Assembly (NCBI GenBank): GCA_963966185.1
Contig: CAWZYM010000392.1
Location: 597,001-661,000 of the forward strand
Length of the DNA: 64,000 bases
Reading direction: 5' to 3'
DNA from: Rhabditoides inermis
Taxonomy: Eukaryota > Nematoda > Chromadorea > Rhabditida > Rhabditidae
Position numbers and translations under genes: made by a program. Below the pieces are notes generated by a model. The model saw only the letters and a program-made list of their open reading frames with translations. It was not told where the DNA came from and did not search any database. This document shows, in pieces, positions 53,353 through 64,000 of this stretch (position 1 is the first letter of the stretch; each line of letters begins with the position of its first letter).

Positions 53353-55281
53353 CTAGATTGTTTAAGGAATGCTTTCGGTGAAAGTAGGTCAACTTTCGCG
53401 GATGAGCGTCTCGCCAGAAAGTGTTCCTCAATCGTAATCAAAAATTCAAACACCAAGTCACTACCAGTATCGCAGGGAAAGACGGGAAATGAACACGAAA
53501 TCGACGTCGTACTACCGCTGAGCAGCAATTTGACGATTACCGTATCGAAAAATATTTTTTTGAGCGGCAATGATCTCATATCCTAGTTTCTGATTTTCAT
53601 TCAAATATGTGAATATAGTTTTTCGCGACATACTAAAAAAATTCTAGTCATGTCAAACACTCCTTTCCCTTCTTTGATACAAACCTTCCTTAACTTTCAG
53701 AAGAGCAACCGCACCGACGTTGTCTGTCAATGCTCAGAAGAGAAGAACTATATGACTACTCACTCGAATGATTGTATATTTATAATGTCATTTCGTTAGC
53801 TTTCCATTAACGAGTTGTGTTCTTGCATATTGTAATATTGTCCATGAATAATAATGTCTACTATGAGTACTTGCGTTTTCTGTTTCATTTTGAGGCAAGG
53901 TATGTATGGTATCTCTACGTGTTGTCCGCCGTGACAGACCGATCCAGTCTCCGATCATCGCCGCAACTCGCTACCAGACCTTATTTACATGACTAGAAGA
54001 TTTGCCTAACCATTGCAATGTCTGTACTCATTTGTGCTTGTATCTGTATGTCCGTTTATAATAAGCCCTCGGGCCGAGAACTGAAGTGTGAATCTCAACT
54101 TGTAGTCTCAACTCGTAGTGAAGGAATGTGCGATCTGAAGACGTAGTTCATCTTCTACGATAAGTAGAAAAAGTGGCGATAAGTAAAAAAAGTTGTTCGA
54201 TTTGGGAAAAAATCGCAAAACATACATATGAGCATGTAACAAGCGCGAGAGTACGTGCAGCAAATGTGTCGAAAAATATGTTGCGCACGTTTCAATGATG
54301 AGATGAGATCATTTTCAGGAAAGGCTGGTGACGCGACACACGAGGAGAGAGAGAGAGAAAGGGAGAACGAAGAGATCGCCCCTCCATTCCTCACACGCAC
54401 CGTCAACCACGTTCCACTCTTTCTCTCTGCCACTCTCTGTCTCTCGTTTTCACTCTTTCACCCTCCTGCAATGCGAATGGGTGGAGCAATTCCCTACCGT
54501 AGTTCGCAGCACGCGGTTGAGTGAAAAAGAAAAGAACGATCCAAAGTTGAAACCAACTTATATGAAGTTCACTTCAATAATATGAACTACAACTATTAGA
54601 ATCAATTTGTTTCTTCTATTGTGGGCTAATATGAAAAGATCTGAAAGATATATAATACAATTGACATGGTTTTTTAAAAATTGTTTTCAGATCTCGGTTG
54701 GAGGAATCATATATAATGTTTCTCTGTATCCGTGTACTCTTATTTCTGATTTAAGTCAGTTATAAACATGAGCAAACAACGTGGTAGTATGAATTGCACA
54801 TTTATTAAAATAGATATGACTTCATTCAAGAAATGCACAAAATAATTGACTAGAACCAGATGTGAGCATTCGAACGACTAGAATCTGACTAAAGAGAGAG
54901 AAACAATGACTGGGATTGGGGGTGGCGCTTCCTCGTTACACAGGAACAACACTAACAAGCGTGTAGAGAGTAGGCACTCAATCATGGATCGGTAAGGCAG
55001 CAATCAATCAGACAGCATATATCATGACACTATACAAGGGGAGACGGCCGGAGAGGCAGCAGCAATGACAATCCGGACACTCCCACGCATCATATACAAC
55101 CTACCACACAAATAAAACACAAGATACCACAATACAGTACACAATATACAGAAACAGAGGCGGGAGCGGTGGGCGGAGCGATGGGGGAAGGGGCGGGGCC
55201 TCGCAGCTGGGGACGGCAGCAACGTCCACTAGGCGAGGCAGGCCCGTCCTCTTTCTCACGCATCGCGCCTCTCGACTCCTC
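53353..55281. other. Intergenic region between the receptor and kettin
   Basis: Just after the receptor stop a stretch stays open for about 70 codons (53369-53583) without clear homology. At 54003-54085 is a second copy of the 3'-UTR segment found near 47950. The remainder up to 55281 is the kettin 3' flank. No gene supported. Confidence 0.4.
54003..54085 (+). repeat. Second copy of the 47950-48025 segment
   Basis: Contains GCCTAACCATTG, TCTGTACTCATTTG and TAAGCCCTCGGGCCGA in the same order as the minus strand of 47950-48025, with short insertions. It probably marks the remains of a duplicated gene end. Confidence 0.7.
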
Positions 55282-58200
55282 TTACTGCTTCGCTGCAAAC
55301 AAGGAGAGGTTGGTTAGTGGAAAAGAGTTATCCGTAGCAAGCGGGTGAAGAGTAGAAGAGACAGACAGTGAGAGGCGAGGGGGCAATCTGGGGACGAAAA
55401 GGGGACGGGCGGCAGGCAGCCTAGCATGCCCTAGCTACTCTCGCGTTCGGACTGCTCATCTCATGTCATGTGGTTGTGTTAGCGTACCGATAGTGAGCTT
55501 GGCCTGGCACTGGGCGCTTCCTCCCGGGTTGCGGATCGTGCACACGTAGTCTCCCGCGTTCGCCGCGCCCACTCGCGCCAACTCCAGCACGGCCAGGTTG
55601 CCGCTCAACGAGATCTGCAGGCAACAGTTCTCCCCCACTCCCCTCTTGTCACCCACCTTAACGTCCCTTCCTGCATACAGCGGCCTTCCATTCACAGTCC
55701 ACTGCACAGTCGGCTGCGGCTCTCCGTCGATCTGCAATCACAGTTATCCTCTGTCATTCGCCTCTCTCTGAACTGTGCATACCTCGCAGGTGAACTTGAC
55801 CGAGTGTCCGGTGCGGGCGGTGACATCGCTCATCTTTGCGAGGAAGCGAGCAGGGGCAGGGCCGGTCACCCCGCTGCTACCGCGGGTGATCGTCGTTCCC
55901 ACTATCCTGCCGGACTTGGCTGCAAATGTGATTCAATGACCGGTGATCAAAGTGATATAAGGCTAGACACTCACGAGTGATGACCAGGTTGGCGACGGAG
56001 CTGGCCTTTCCAGCGGGGTTGGATGCCTCGACCTTGTACTCGGCCACATGCTCCTGCACACACGCGGGGATGCGGAGGGTCGCCTCTCCCTTGGACTGGC
56101 TGATCTCGTAGCCCTGAGACTTCTTCACCGGCTCGTTGTTCCTGTACCACCGGATCATCGGCTCAGGATCTCCAGTGTACTTGGCGGTGAATGCGGCGGG
56201 CTGTCCCTCGTTGGCGATCACGGGCTGGATCTGGGCGGCGAAGCGGGGCGCCTCGAGTCGAGGACCGGCCTCGGTGCCACTGCCAGTGGTGGAGAGATTG
56301 ACATTCACTCGCGCCTTGCACCTGGCCTCTCCGGCCGCGTTCTTGGCAACACACTCGTACACTCCGGCATCGGTGGGCAGCACTCCACTCAGCTCGAGAG
56401 AATAAGAGGTGCCAGACTGGGCGGGGCGGAGACGCGCGTCGTTCGGCAAAGGCTGTCCGTCCTTGAACCAGTTCACAGTCGGCGCAGGTTCTCCACTGAC
56501 AGTGCACTCCAGCTTTCCAGACTGTCCCTGCTGCACTCGCTGGTCTGCGAGACGAGCGGAGAAGTCGGGGGCCTTGCCCTTGTTGACTTGCTGTTGGATG
56601 GCAAGGCTAGCCGCGCTCTCCACAGTGCCAGCCATGTTCTCCAGACGGCACATGTACTCGCCCTGCTGAGAGTCCTTCAGACGAGCAAAGTCCAGGGTGG
56701 AGCCAGTGTTCGTCGTCTTGATCGAGTGCTCGAAGGTGCTCTTGAGCTCCTTTCCGTCCTTGAACCAAGTACACTTGATAGGAAGGGCACCGTCGAAAGC
56801 GACGAAGAATCGAGCAGACTTGCCAACCTGTAAGTTGTGATATAATATTGTGTTCGGAACGAAATAAACATACCTCAGCCTGGACAGGTTTGAGCTGTTG
56901 CGACACAGTGGGCGGAGCCTTGGCGGACTGGCCGATCTTGGTCGGGGTCGGCTGAAAAAAAAAGTTATTGGTACACACCGCAAGTGTACATTACTACACA
57001 TGAATTCATGCCGAAACACATACTATCATGCTCGCTCACACTCATTCTCACACAACATACATTCACAACATGCTCACTCTGATCATATGGAATGCGATGG
57101 TGCGTTCTCTCTGTCGAGGTGAGAACTGGTACTCTGTGCGGGAGACGGCAGTGTCGACTGTGAGCAGATGATGCTCCTCCACTTCCTCGCGCATCGAAGA
57201 CTCGCGACGCTCACGGTACGTTTGGTACACTATCGTATGCTGAAACACCACAAACACATACAGCATACACACATGCGGATTGGACAAGGGATTGACATTA
57301 CATGAACATTCAGGACAACTGGGCAAGATGATCATGCAATGCTTCACGTGGAAAGCGCAATGTACCTTGTTGGAAATAGTAGACTCGGGGATCGTCCTAT
57401 AATAAATAAAATATTATACCTGTTATGTTACTAATCATCGTCTGCTAACTCACTTCTTCTCGACCTGAGGCGCCTTCTTGAGGGGCTTGGCGTCGATCTT
57501 GACGCTCTCGATGGGCTCCTTGGCCTTCGGCTGCTGGCTCTTCAGCTGCACCTGCTTCTTGTGAGGAACCGGATCCTCCTACAATCAAACCATCACAACT
57601 TTTTTCATCTCTATTCACCCACCTTCTGTTTCTCCGGCGCCTGTGTGACGGTCTTCAGACGGGCCTTCTCGGAGGCGATCTTCACGTGCTCTCCCTCGTT
57701 CACCTGCTCGGCGCGAGTCGGCTTCGCCATCTTGAGCTGGATCGTATCCCTGGCGGGCACCTCCACTTCGCGGGCCACCTCTGCCGTCCGCTTGAAGCGG
57801 CTCTCCACGTGTCCTCCGAGCTTCTTTCCGTGGTCATGCCAGTCGGGCACCACCTCTTCCACAGCCGATGTCTTCTTGGTGGGGATGTTCTTGAGGTTGA
57901 CAGCCGGCAGCTGTTCCTTGGTCGGCTGGAACTGGTTGGTGGTACCGGCCTTGAGGGCCACGTCCTCCAGTTTCATGCCCTCGAACGGTCCTTTGGCCAT
58001 CTCCGCCTGAAACATACATTTTGTTTCGAAATATCTTTTTGTGCGTTCACCATAGCGAGCTGATCGAAGAACTGCTCGTTCCTCTCGCGAGTGAACTTCT
58101 GCATAAGCTCCTCGGACTCGAGAGGTTCTAGCGGCGTCTGTAATATACCATGTACTTTCAATCCTTTCATATATACTCACCTTGAGGTTCTCGACCTGGA

Positions 58201-61200
58201 CGAGCTTGCGTGCGTCGGGCCTGGGGGCGGCCTCGAACGCCTCTCCCAGCTGTCCCATCGTCTCCTTGTGCCAGCGGATGTTCCTCTGCTGCACCTCGTC
58301 GGCAGTCATGAACTGAGCCGGCTTGAGCACCGTCTGGCGGAAGTCCTTCTTCTGGAAGATGTCCAACGAGCACGACGCGATCGTCTCGCCCTCGCTGTTC
58401 TTCGCGATGGCAACGACCTGAGAAAAATCGTGGTGAATTTGGGAGAGAGAGGAGAATGTGTACCTCTCCAGCATCGGAAATGCGGCAGTTGTTGATAGTG
58501 AGGTAGTAGATACCGTCGTAGTTGAGCTTGTAGCGGTGGCCGTGCAGCGCCTGGTGGCCGTTGATGAACCATGTCACCTTCGGCTTCGGGTTGCCGACCA
58601 GAGCACACTCGAACCTGCAATCAGATCTATCGTATTCATCTCCTCATCTCCATGCTTACCTAGCGGGCTCGTTCTCGGTGACCTGCAGGGCGCGGGGCTT
58701 GATAGTGAACTGCGGGGCGGCCTTCTTGCGAGGCGCGGCAGCTCCCTGCGCAGACCAGTGCAGCTTCTCGTTCGCCTTCTTCACGTTTGACACCAACATG
58801 CCCTGCGGCATCTGGCTCTCCGTGATGACGTGAGAAGCGCCCTGGCAGGCAAGCTTGGCCGAGATCATGGCCTGACCGTACTGAAAAAAGAACATGTCAC
58901 AATGCTATGTGTATTATGCAAATAGTTGACTTGCCTTGTTGGTGGCGACGCAAGTGTACTCTCCAGTGTCGTCGGGAAGAGCGTAGAGCAGGTCGAGGGC
59001 GGCAAAGCCAAAGTCGAGAGTGGAGCGGAAGCGGTGTCCGAGAAGCACGGGCTGCTTGTCCTTGTACCACTCGAGACGCATGTACGGGTCGTTGACCGGC
59101 ACCACCTGCGTCTCGAACCGACAGAACTCTCCCTCCAGCACTCCGCAGTTCTGCAGGTCCATCTTGAACTCGGGCGGGCGCTGCGCCCTCTCCTCGAATG
59201 CATCCTCGGGAGTGATCTTCATGTCCAGCTGGCTGTGCTGACGGAAGTGCGACTCGAGCGCATCCATCGCAGAGCCGTGCACCTGCGGAGCGAAATCCAG
59301 AGACGCCTTCGGCAGAACCTGCAACACAACGTTTGAACCCCATCCCTCGCTTGTGTACTCACCGTGATGCGGGTCTTGGTGCGCGCCTCTCCCTTGTCGT
59401 TGACTGCGACGAGCTCGTAGTCTCCACAGTCCTCGGGGTAGGCATAGAGGATGTCAAGGGTGACGAATCCGAACTCAAACGAGGGACGGAATCGGGACGC
59501 CTCGGCCAGCGGCTGGCCATCCTTCAGCCAGTACACCTACAACCACACAAATCAATCATAGCTTTATTTTTGAGTTTTCTGTTGTCAGACTTTATCACAG
59601 TACATAAGAAATGTTTTTCCTGATGATGCCATAAATTGTACTCTCGCTTCTCGCGATACATCTGCGGAACAAGATTTCAAATGTTAAACAATTAGAGAAA
59701 TACTAAGACATTACCAAACATAAGACATTACCAAAACTTTTTCAGTTGTGATTTTAATGTTTTGTCTTTGCGTGGGAAGAATTCCCGCGGGATCTTTCTC
59801 TCTTCTCGGTAAGTTTAATTTGTGTCTAGCCTAAAGTACAGTAAAACGATAACGGTGTAACTTTCTACATTCTTTGCTCGATCGTTGTTATTCCAAAATG
59901 GAAGATGTTATCAGCATGTCACTTCACGCTGGAACTAATATAGTAGGAATGATTTTGAATGGTGTGATAATATCTATATATATTTGTGCTCATTAAAATA
60001 TTTTCATGCCTAACTCTCTATTTTATAATAACTGCGACACCCAAGAATCTCCGTTCATATTCAGTTATTCTATTCTGCGTAGCTCTGATTGATTTCATAG
60101 CATGTTTCAATGGAATGTTCGTCATGCAAAGGTAGCATTTCTACTTTGTTAAATTTTTCACTATTATCATTATGTTTAGAATCATCCCATCCGGCAAAGC
60201 AATAGTATACGTGTCTTTTGGTTTCTGTCGCCTGCTGGGTCCGAAACTATGCTTCGTTGGTTACTGCGTTATGCTCCACGCCTACTCATTCTCTATTCAT
60301 CTCTTCGCTCTCTCATTCATGTTCCGGTAGGAAGGAGATATGATTGTGAAGGTGTGTCTCTCGTTGCAGGCTCTACATCCTGCTCCGTCCGCAGCCGACC
60401 CGCGGACACATGTGCATAGCGTGTGCGGCGGTCTACTTGCCCTCATTCATCCTCCTCGCATTCCTATCTCGCAGCGAATCCGACTACACGCTCATCTACA
60501 ACATTCTTAAAAAGTACCGATTAGTAGTTTTTAGGAGATTTCATCTGAATTTTCAGAGAACACCCAGATTACTCGTTTCCGCCATCAATGATTTGTGGGT
60601 TTGAGTCCATCTACGATTTCTGGGTCCTATTCCACATCATATTCGTGACTGGACCCACGTTTCCCATATACATCATTATCTTCTACTGCAGGAGACGGGT
60701 TCACCAGGTGATAATGACATTCCCGAATGTATTTGAACGACATGTTTCATAAAGATTCTCTATACACAACAGAAGACCACAATCTCACCGATCACTCGAC
60801 GCACTCATCAACTGCTTATAAAAGTACACGATAAATTAATCATCATCCTTGTCATTTCCATTTGTCAGGCCCTCACTATCCAAGCATGTCTGCCGTTTTT
60901 CTTCGTAATTGGTAGTATTAACTACTACATCGACCAAACCGGCATTTACCAGTCACCTGCTATCGAACACTCAATATCACTGCTTCTCGGAATGCTGCCC
61001 GTATCCAACCCAATTTTCACACTGCAGGTACATTGTCATACCAGTCATCTAGCACTAGTCACTAGTCGTTTTTTTTTCAGTTTGTCACTCCGTATCGCCG
61101 CGGTCTCATACAATTATTGCGTGGAAAAGAGAAGGGACAGCTTCATCAGCCAAACATTTTTCTTACTCAGATTCGATCCTACCATTCTCGTCAGCTTTCT

Positions 61201-64000
61201 ACCACCCATCTCGACCCAAACAGAAGACCGAACTAAATCTCGCGAAACTAACCGCGTCTTAAAACAAATAAATCAGAGCGATATCCACTACTTACTTTTA
61301 TTTTTAGATACTTTTAAAGAGTTCATAAAACTTCGTTAATGCCACTGAACTATGACACATGTGTGCTCACAAAGGTCCTACTATGATAGTTATTTTCAAT
61401 ACGGTATATGTCAGATAACATTTTAAACAAATAACAAATCATAAATTTGGCAAATGCTGCAATGTACACGTTGTGGGATAACACACACTTTTCTTTCTTG
61501 TAAAATAAATGTTATTGCAAATGAAATAAATAATATTATGTACTTACATATTTTTTCTAAAAAAGATTTCATGTGTGGAAAAACCATTAAATACCATTTG
61601 AAATACCATTGTGCGATTATGACATTCTAAAACTTCGCCCACCTTGAGGTTGGTGTCGTTGATGGGAGTGATGCGAGTCTCGAGATGAATAGAGTCGCCC
61701 TCCTACAAACGTGTGTCATCATTCTGTCATCTTCTGACTCGCTCACCTCGGTGGCGTCGATGCTGTCGACGAGAGGCTGGATCACCTGAGGAGCATCCAC
61801 CTGCTCCAGAGACTCCACCTCGATCTTGCCAACAGTCTCTGCGCGCCCCTTCGAGTTGGTTGCAATGCAACTGGAATGCGAACGTGAGTATTCGAAAGTT
61901 GGTTATAAGTTTTTTTCACTTACGTGTACTCTCCGCTGTCCTGGGAGATGAGCTGCTTGATAAGAAGGGTGGCGACGCCGAACTCGTTGGTGTAGGTGAT
62001 ACGGTTCGAGTAAGGGATGGCGTGTCCGTTGTGCAGCCACTCCACTCTCAGCGTCGGGTCTCCGATCGGATCGAGCACGCAAGTGAACGCAGCCGCGTCC
62101 GCTTCCGAGAACTTTCCGAGGTCTTCGAGGTTCTGGGTGAACGAGGGTGCGGGGTGGTCGATGGCGGGCTCGGTGAGCTCCTCCTTCGGCCTGTTCACCC
62201 AGTCCTCCAGCTCAGTGATGCGCTCCTTGCGCTGCGCCGGCGACTGCCACTCGTACGACACACCAGAGCTGCCAACAACCTGCAATGCACATGGTGATGT
62301 GAAACTCTCCCTCTTGTCTCACCTTGATGTCGCACTCGCACTCGTCGCTGCCATGCTCGTTCGTCGCGCGACACACCCACTTTCCAGTGTCCTGCGGCTC
62401 GGCCGGGCACAGCTCCAGCACCACGAAACCAAAGTCGTGGATCATCTGCAATGACAATGATGCATTTTGTATAGTTTTATATAATAATTGAGTTTACCTT
62501 CATGCGGGCGGAGTTGCGCATGGGCTGTCCGTCCTTGAACCACTCGATCTGCAGCTTAGGATCGGCGACGGGGACGACCTGGGCCTCCAGATGGGCGCGC
62601 TCGCCCTCTTGCAGCTCCGGCGGCGACGCGATCTTGGTGGTGAACTTGGGCGGACCGTGGTTCACATCGGGCTGGTCCTCGGGCAGCGGGCGGGGCGCCT
62701 CGATCTCGGCGATCCTCTTCGCGGCTCCGCTCATCCTCTCCGGAAGCTGGCTGGAAGAAATAACGCGCTCCTTCGGCGTGCAGGTCAGCTTGGTTGAGGT
62801 GACGGCTTCTCCCACACGGTTCACAGCACGGCAAGTGTACTCTCCGCTGTCCTCGGGGTAAACTGGGTAGATCTCGAGAACGACGCATCCGAAGTCCGCG
62901 ATACTCTTCACGCGGTTCGCATTGCGCAGCGGGCGGCCATCGTGGAACCATTGCACCTATAATGAAAAATTTATTAAATATATCATGTTCATTGATACAA
63001 TTATGAAATACAAAACAAAGAAATTCCTACCTGAAGCTGGTTGTCGTTGACGGGCTCGTAACGAGCAGCAAAGTGGGCGCGGTCTCCTTCAGCGCACTCG
63101 ACCGGAGCTCCAAGCGGCTCGATGAAGACGGGAATAGACTCCTTGAGCTCCTCCTCGGTCTCCTCGGGACGACGGTTGAGGTTCTCTTCGAGCACCTCGA
63201 CAGCCTTAGCCTTGGCCTCGTTCTGAGGGTGGAGGAGCAGTCCGCTCCTTCCCTCCACCTGCACAGGGGCGCTTGTTTCCGCTTGTCCCTGAGAGTTGGA
63301 CACACGCAGAGTATACACTCCGTTGTCGTGGGGGGCCACTCCAAGGATCTCGAGGATGGCGAATCCAAAGTCGTGCACCATCTTGTACCTGTTGGAATGG
63401 AACAGCGGCTGACCATCACGGAGCCACTCAACCTGAAATCACAAATAGTGAATTTCATTGTTTCTACAAGTGTGTGTAACCCACCTTGACGGAAGGATCG
63501 TTAACGGGAGTGAACTGGGCCTGGAGGTGCACACTGGCTCCCTCCTCCGCACCACCGGACACTGCCAGTTGGGAAGTGATAGTGGGCACTCCGTAGTCGA
63601 CCTCGGGCGCCTCCTCGGGGGCGGGCTTCTCGGCCTCGATCTCGCGGATGCGGTCAAGAGACTGCGGCTGCATAGAGTCGAACACGATCGACTCCTTGCC
63701 CTGCACGGTGAGAGTGGCAGAGCACTCGGCCTCTCCGGCAGCGTTGCGAGCCACGCACTTCCACTCTCCGGAATCGCGAGTCTCCGTCTGGTTGATGTCC
63801 ATGATGGCCCATCCAAAGTCGTTGATCATCTTCACACGGCTGCTTGCCGCCATGGGGGTTCCGTTGAGGAACCACAGAATCTGCATCTGCGGGTCGTCGA
63901 TCGGCTCCACGGTCGCCTCGAAGTGCGCCGGCTGTCCCTCGAAGAGGTCGCCAGGAGCAGCAAGAGGAGTGACAAAGCGGGGCGGGCCCTTGGGAGTCGG
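55282..64000 (-). CDS. ketn-1: Kettin, C-terminal part with about twelve Ig domains (partial)
   Basis: Reading from the right edge, Ig domains of kettin type follow one another with 30-40-residue linkers. Typical strands: HFEATVEPIDDPQMQILWFL, MINDFGWAIMDINQTETRDS, GEWKCVARNAAGEAECSATL; linkers such as SLDRIREIEAEKPAPEEAPE and AAKRIAEIEAPRPLPEDQP; then VEWLRDGQPLFHSNRYKMVH, LEIYPVYPEDSGEYTCRAVN and LEWYKDKQPVLLGHRFRSTL. The NDP-VEWF-DFGF-LD-Y-EDSGEYTC pattern and regular linkers are those of kettin/Sallimus. After about eight such domains comes a Lys/Pro/Glu-rich non-Ig part (about 57080-58180; for example MAKPTRAEQVNEGEHVKIAS) and then four closely spaced Ig domains (WFKDGKELKSTF; WFKDGQPLPND; IRWYRNNEPVKKSQG; VQWTVNGRPLYAG). 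The last exon codes only AKQ and stop (TAA 55282-55284). Kettin links actin and alpha-actinin at Z-line-equivalent dense bodies in striated muscle. The N-terminus is beyond the window. A 2.1-kb intron (59537-61641) contains an srd-like gene. Confidence 0.9.
59898..61236 (+). pseudogene. srd-like chemoreceptor gene nested in a kettin intron, probably damaged
   Basis: ATG 59898 gives MEDVISMSLHAGTNIVGMIL-NGVIIS, a good first-helix start, but this frame meets a stop at about 59994. The next good block is in another frame (TLYFIITATPKNLRSYSVIL), and no AG lies between the two, so no intron can join them. From there the receptor is intact: FCVALIDFIACFNGMFVMQR, VSFGFCRLLGPKLCFVGYCV, FSIHLFALSFMFRLYILLRP, CIACAAVYLPSFILLAFLSR, FHIIFVTGPTFPIYIIIFYC, LTIQACLPFFFVIGSINYYI, SISLLLGMLPVSNPIFTLQF and VTPYRRGLIQLLRG, then stop at 61234-61236. 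TPKNLRSYS after helix 1 and TPYRR at the C-terminal side are hallmarks of the srd (and close str/stl) receptors. A sequencing error would be the alternative to a true frameshift. It runs opposite to kettin. Confidence 0.65.

Noticed and set aside
53369..53583. Open stretch after the receptor stop
   Set aside because: No start codon, splice junction or recognisable sequence ties it to a gene; about 70 codons can be open by chance.
54330..54590. Plus-strand ORFs rich in Arg/Glu then Ser/Phe
   Set aside because: They arise from a GA-rich run and a CT-rich stretch, with no splice or homology support.
1..64000. tRNA, rRNA or CRISPR features
   Set aside because: I scanned for B-box-like GTTCGAATC words, rRNA cores and regular direct repeats with unique spacers and saw no convincing candidate; a covariance-model search would be decisive.

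Overview
The window reads as a nematode nuclear chromosome, most like a rhabditid or diplogastrid (Pristionchus-type) worm. The grounds are very short introns (many about 44-60 bp) with GTRAG donors and TTTCAG acceptors, acceptor-like TTTAG/TTGCAG sites directly before several start codons (as for spliced-leader trans-splicing), tight same-strand gene strings, nematode-type chemoreceptors (srd-like) and a kettin (ketn-1) gene. I cannot fix the species from sequence alone. Multi-exon genes are given as genomic spans from start codon to stop codon.

Layout. 1-1435 (-): 5' part of the spliceosomal helicase Aquarius (emb-4). 2031-10016 (+): a chromodomain protein running directly into a condensin CAP-G gene, with an unrelated small membrane-protein gene nested on the opposite strand of one intron (8604-9278). 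10765-14765: two tail-to-tail pepsin-like aspartic protease genes forming a 1379-bp inverted repeat with one mismatch found by eye, around a 1.24-kb spacer. 15467-19146 (+): secreted CUB-type protein. 19287-21042 (-): mitochondrial ribosomal protein S35. 21325-33002 (+): a likely operon of BMS1, an unrecognised membrane-type protein, a SAP30BP/HCNGP homologue with a 5'-truncated RTE retrotransposon in an intron, and an RPUSD3-like pseudouridine synthase homologue lacking the catalytic Asp. 33381-34871 (-): claudin-like four-helix membrane protein.

34.9-42.3 kb is gene-poor and holds an uninterrupted (GGA)n array of about 695 bp. 42295-46660 (+) is lipin (lpin-1). 48.1-51.4 kb is a cluster of small genes on the minus strand coding for one-helix proteins with Pro-, Tyr-, His- or Gly-rich tails, plus a doubtful secreted basic protein on the plus strand. 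51.85-53.35 kb (+) is a seven-helix receptor. 55282-64000 (-) is the C-terminal part of kettin with about twelve Ig domains; a 2.1-kb intron of it contains an srd-like receptor gene on the opposite strand, probably with a damaged first exon.

Most genes are housekeeping (splicing, chromosome condensation, ribosome biogenesis, mitochondrial translation, lipid synthesis, sarcomere). The most unusual structures are the near-identical palindromic protease pair whose homology stops at the transcript edges, the chromodomain/CAP-G junction, a 340-bp inverted-repeat element inside BMS1 and the giant GGA array.
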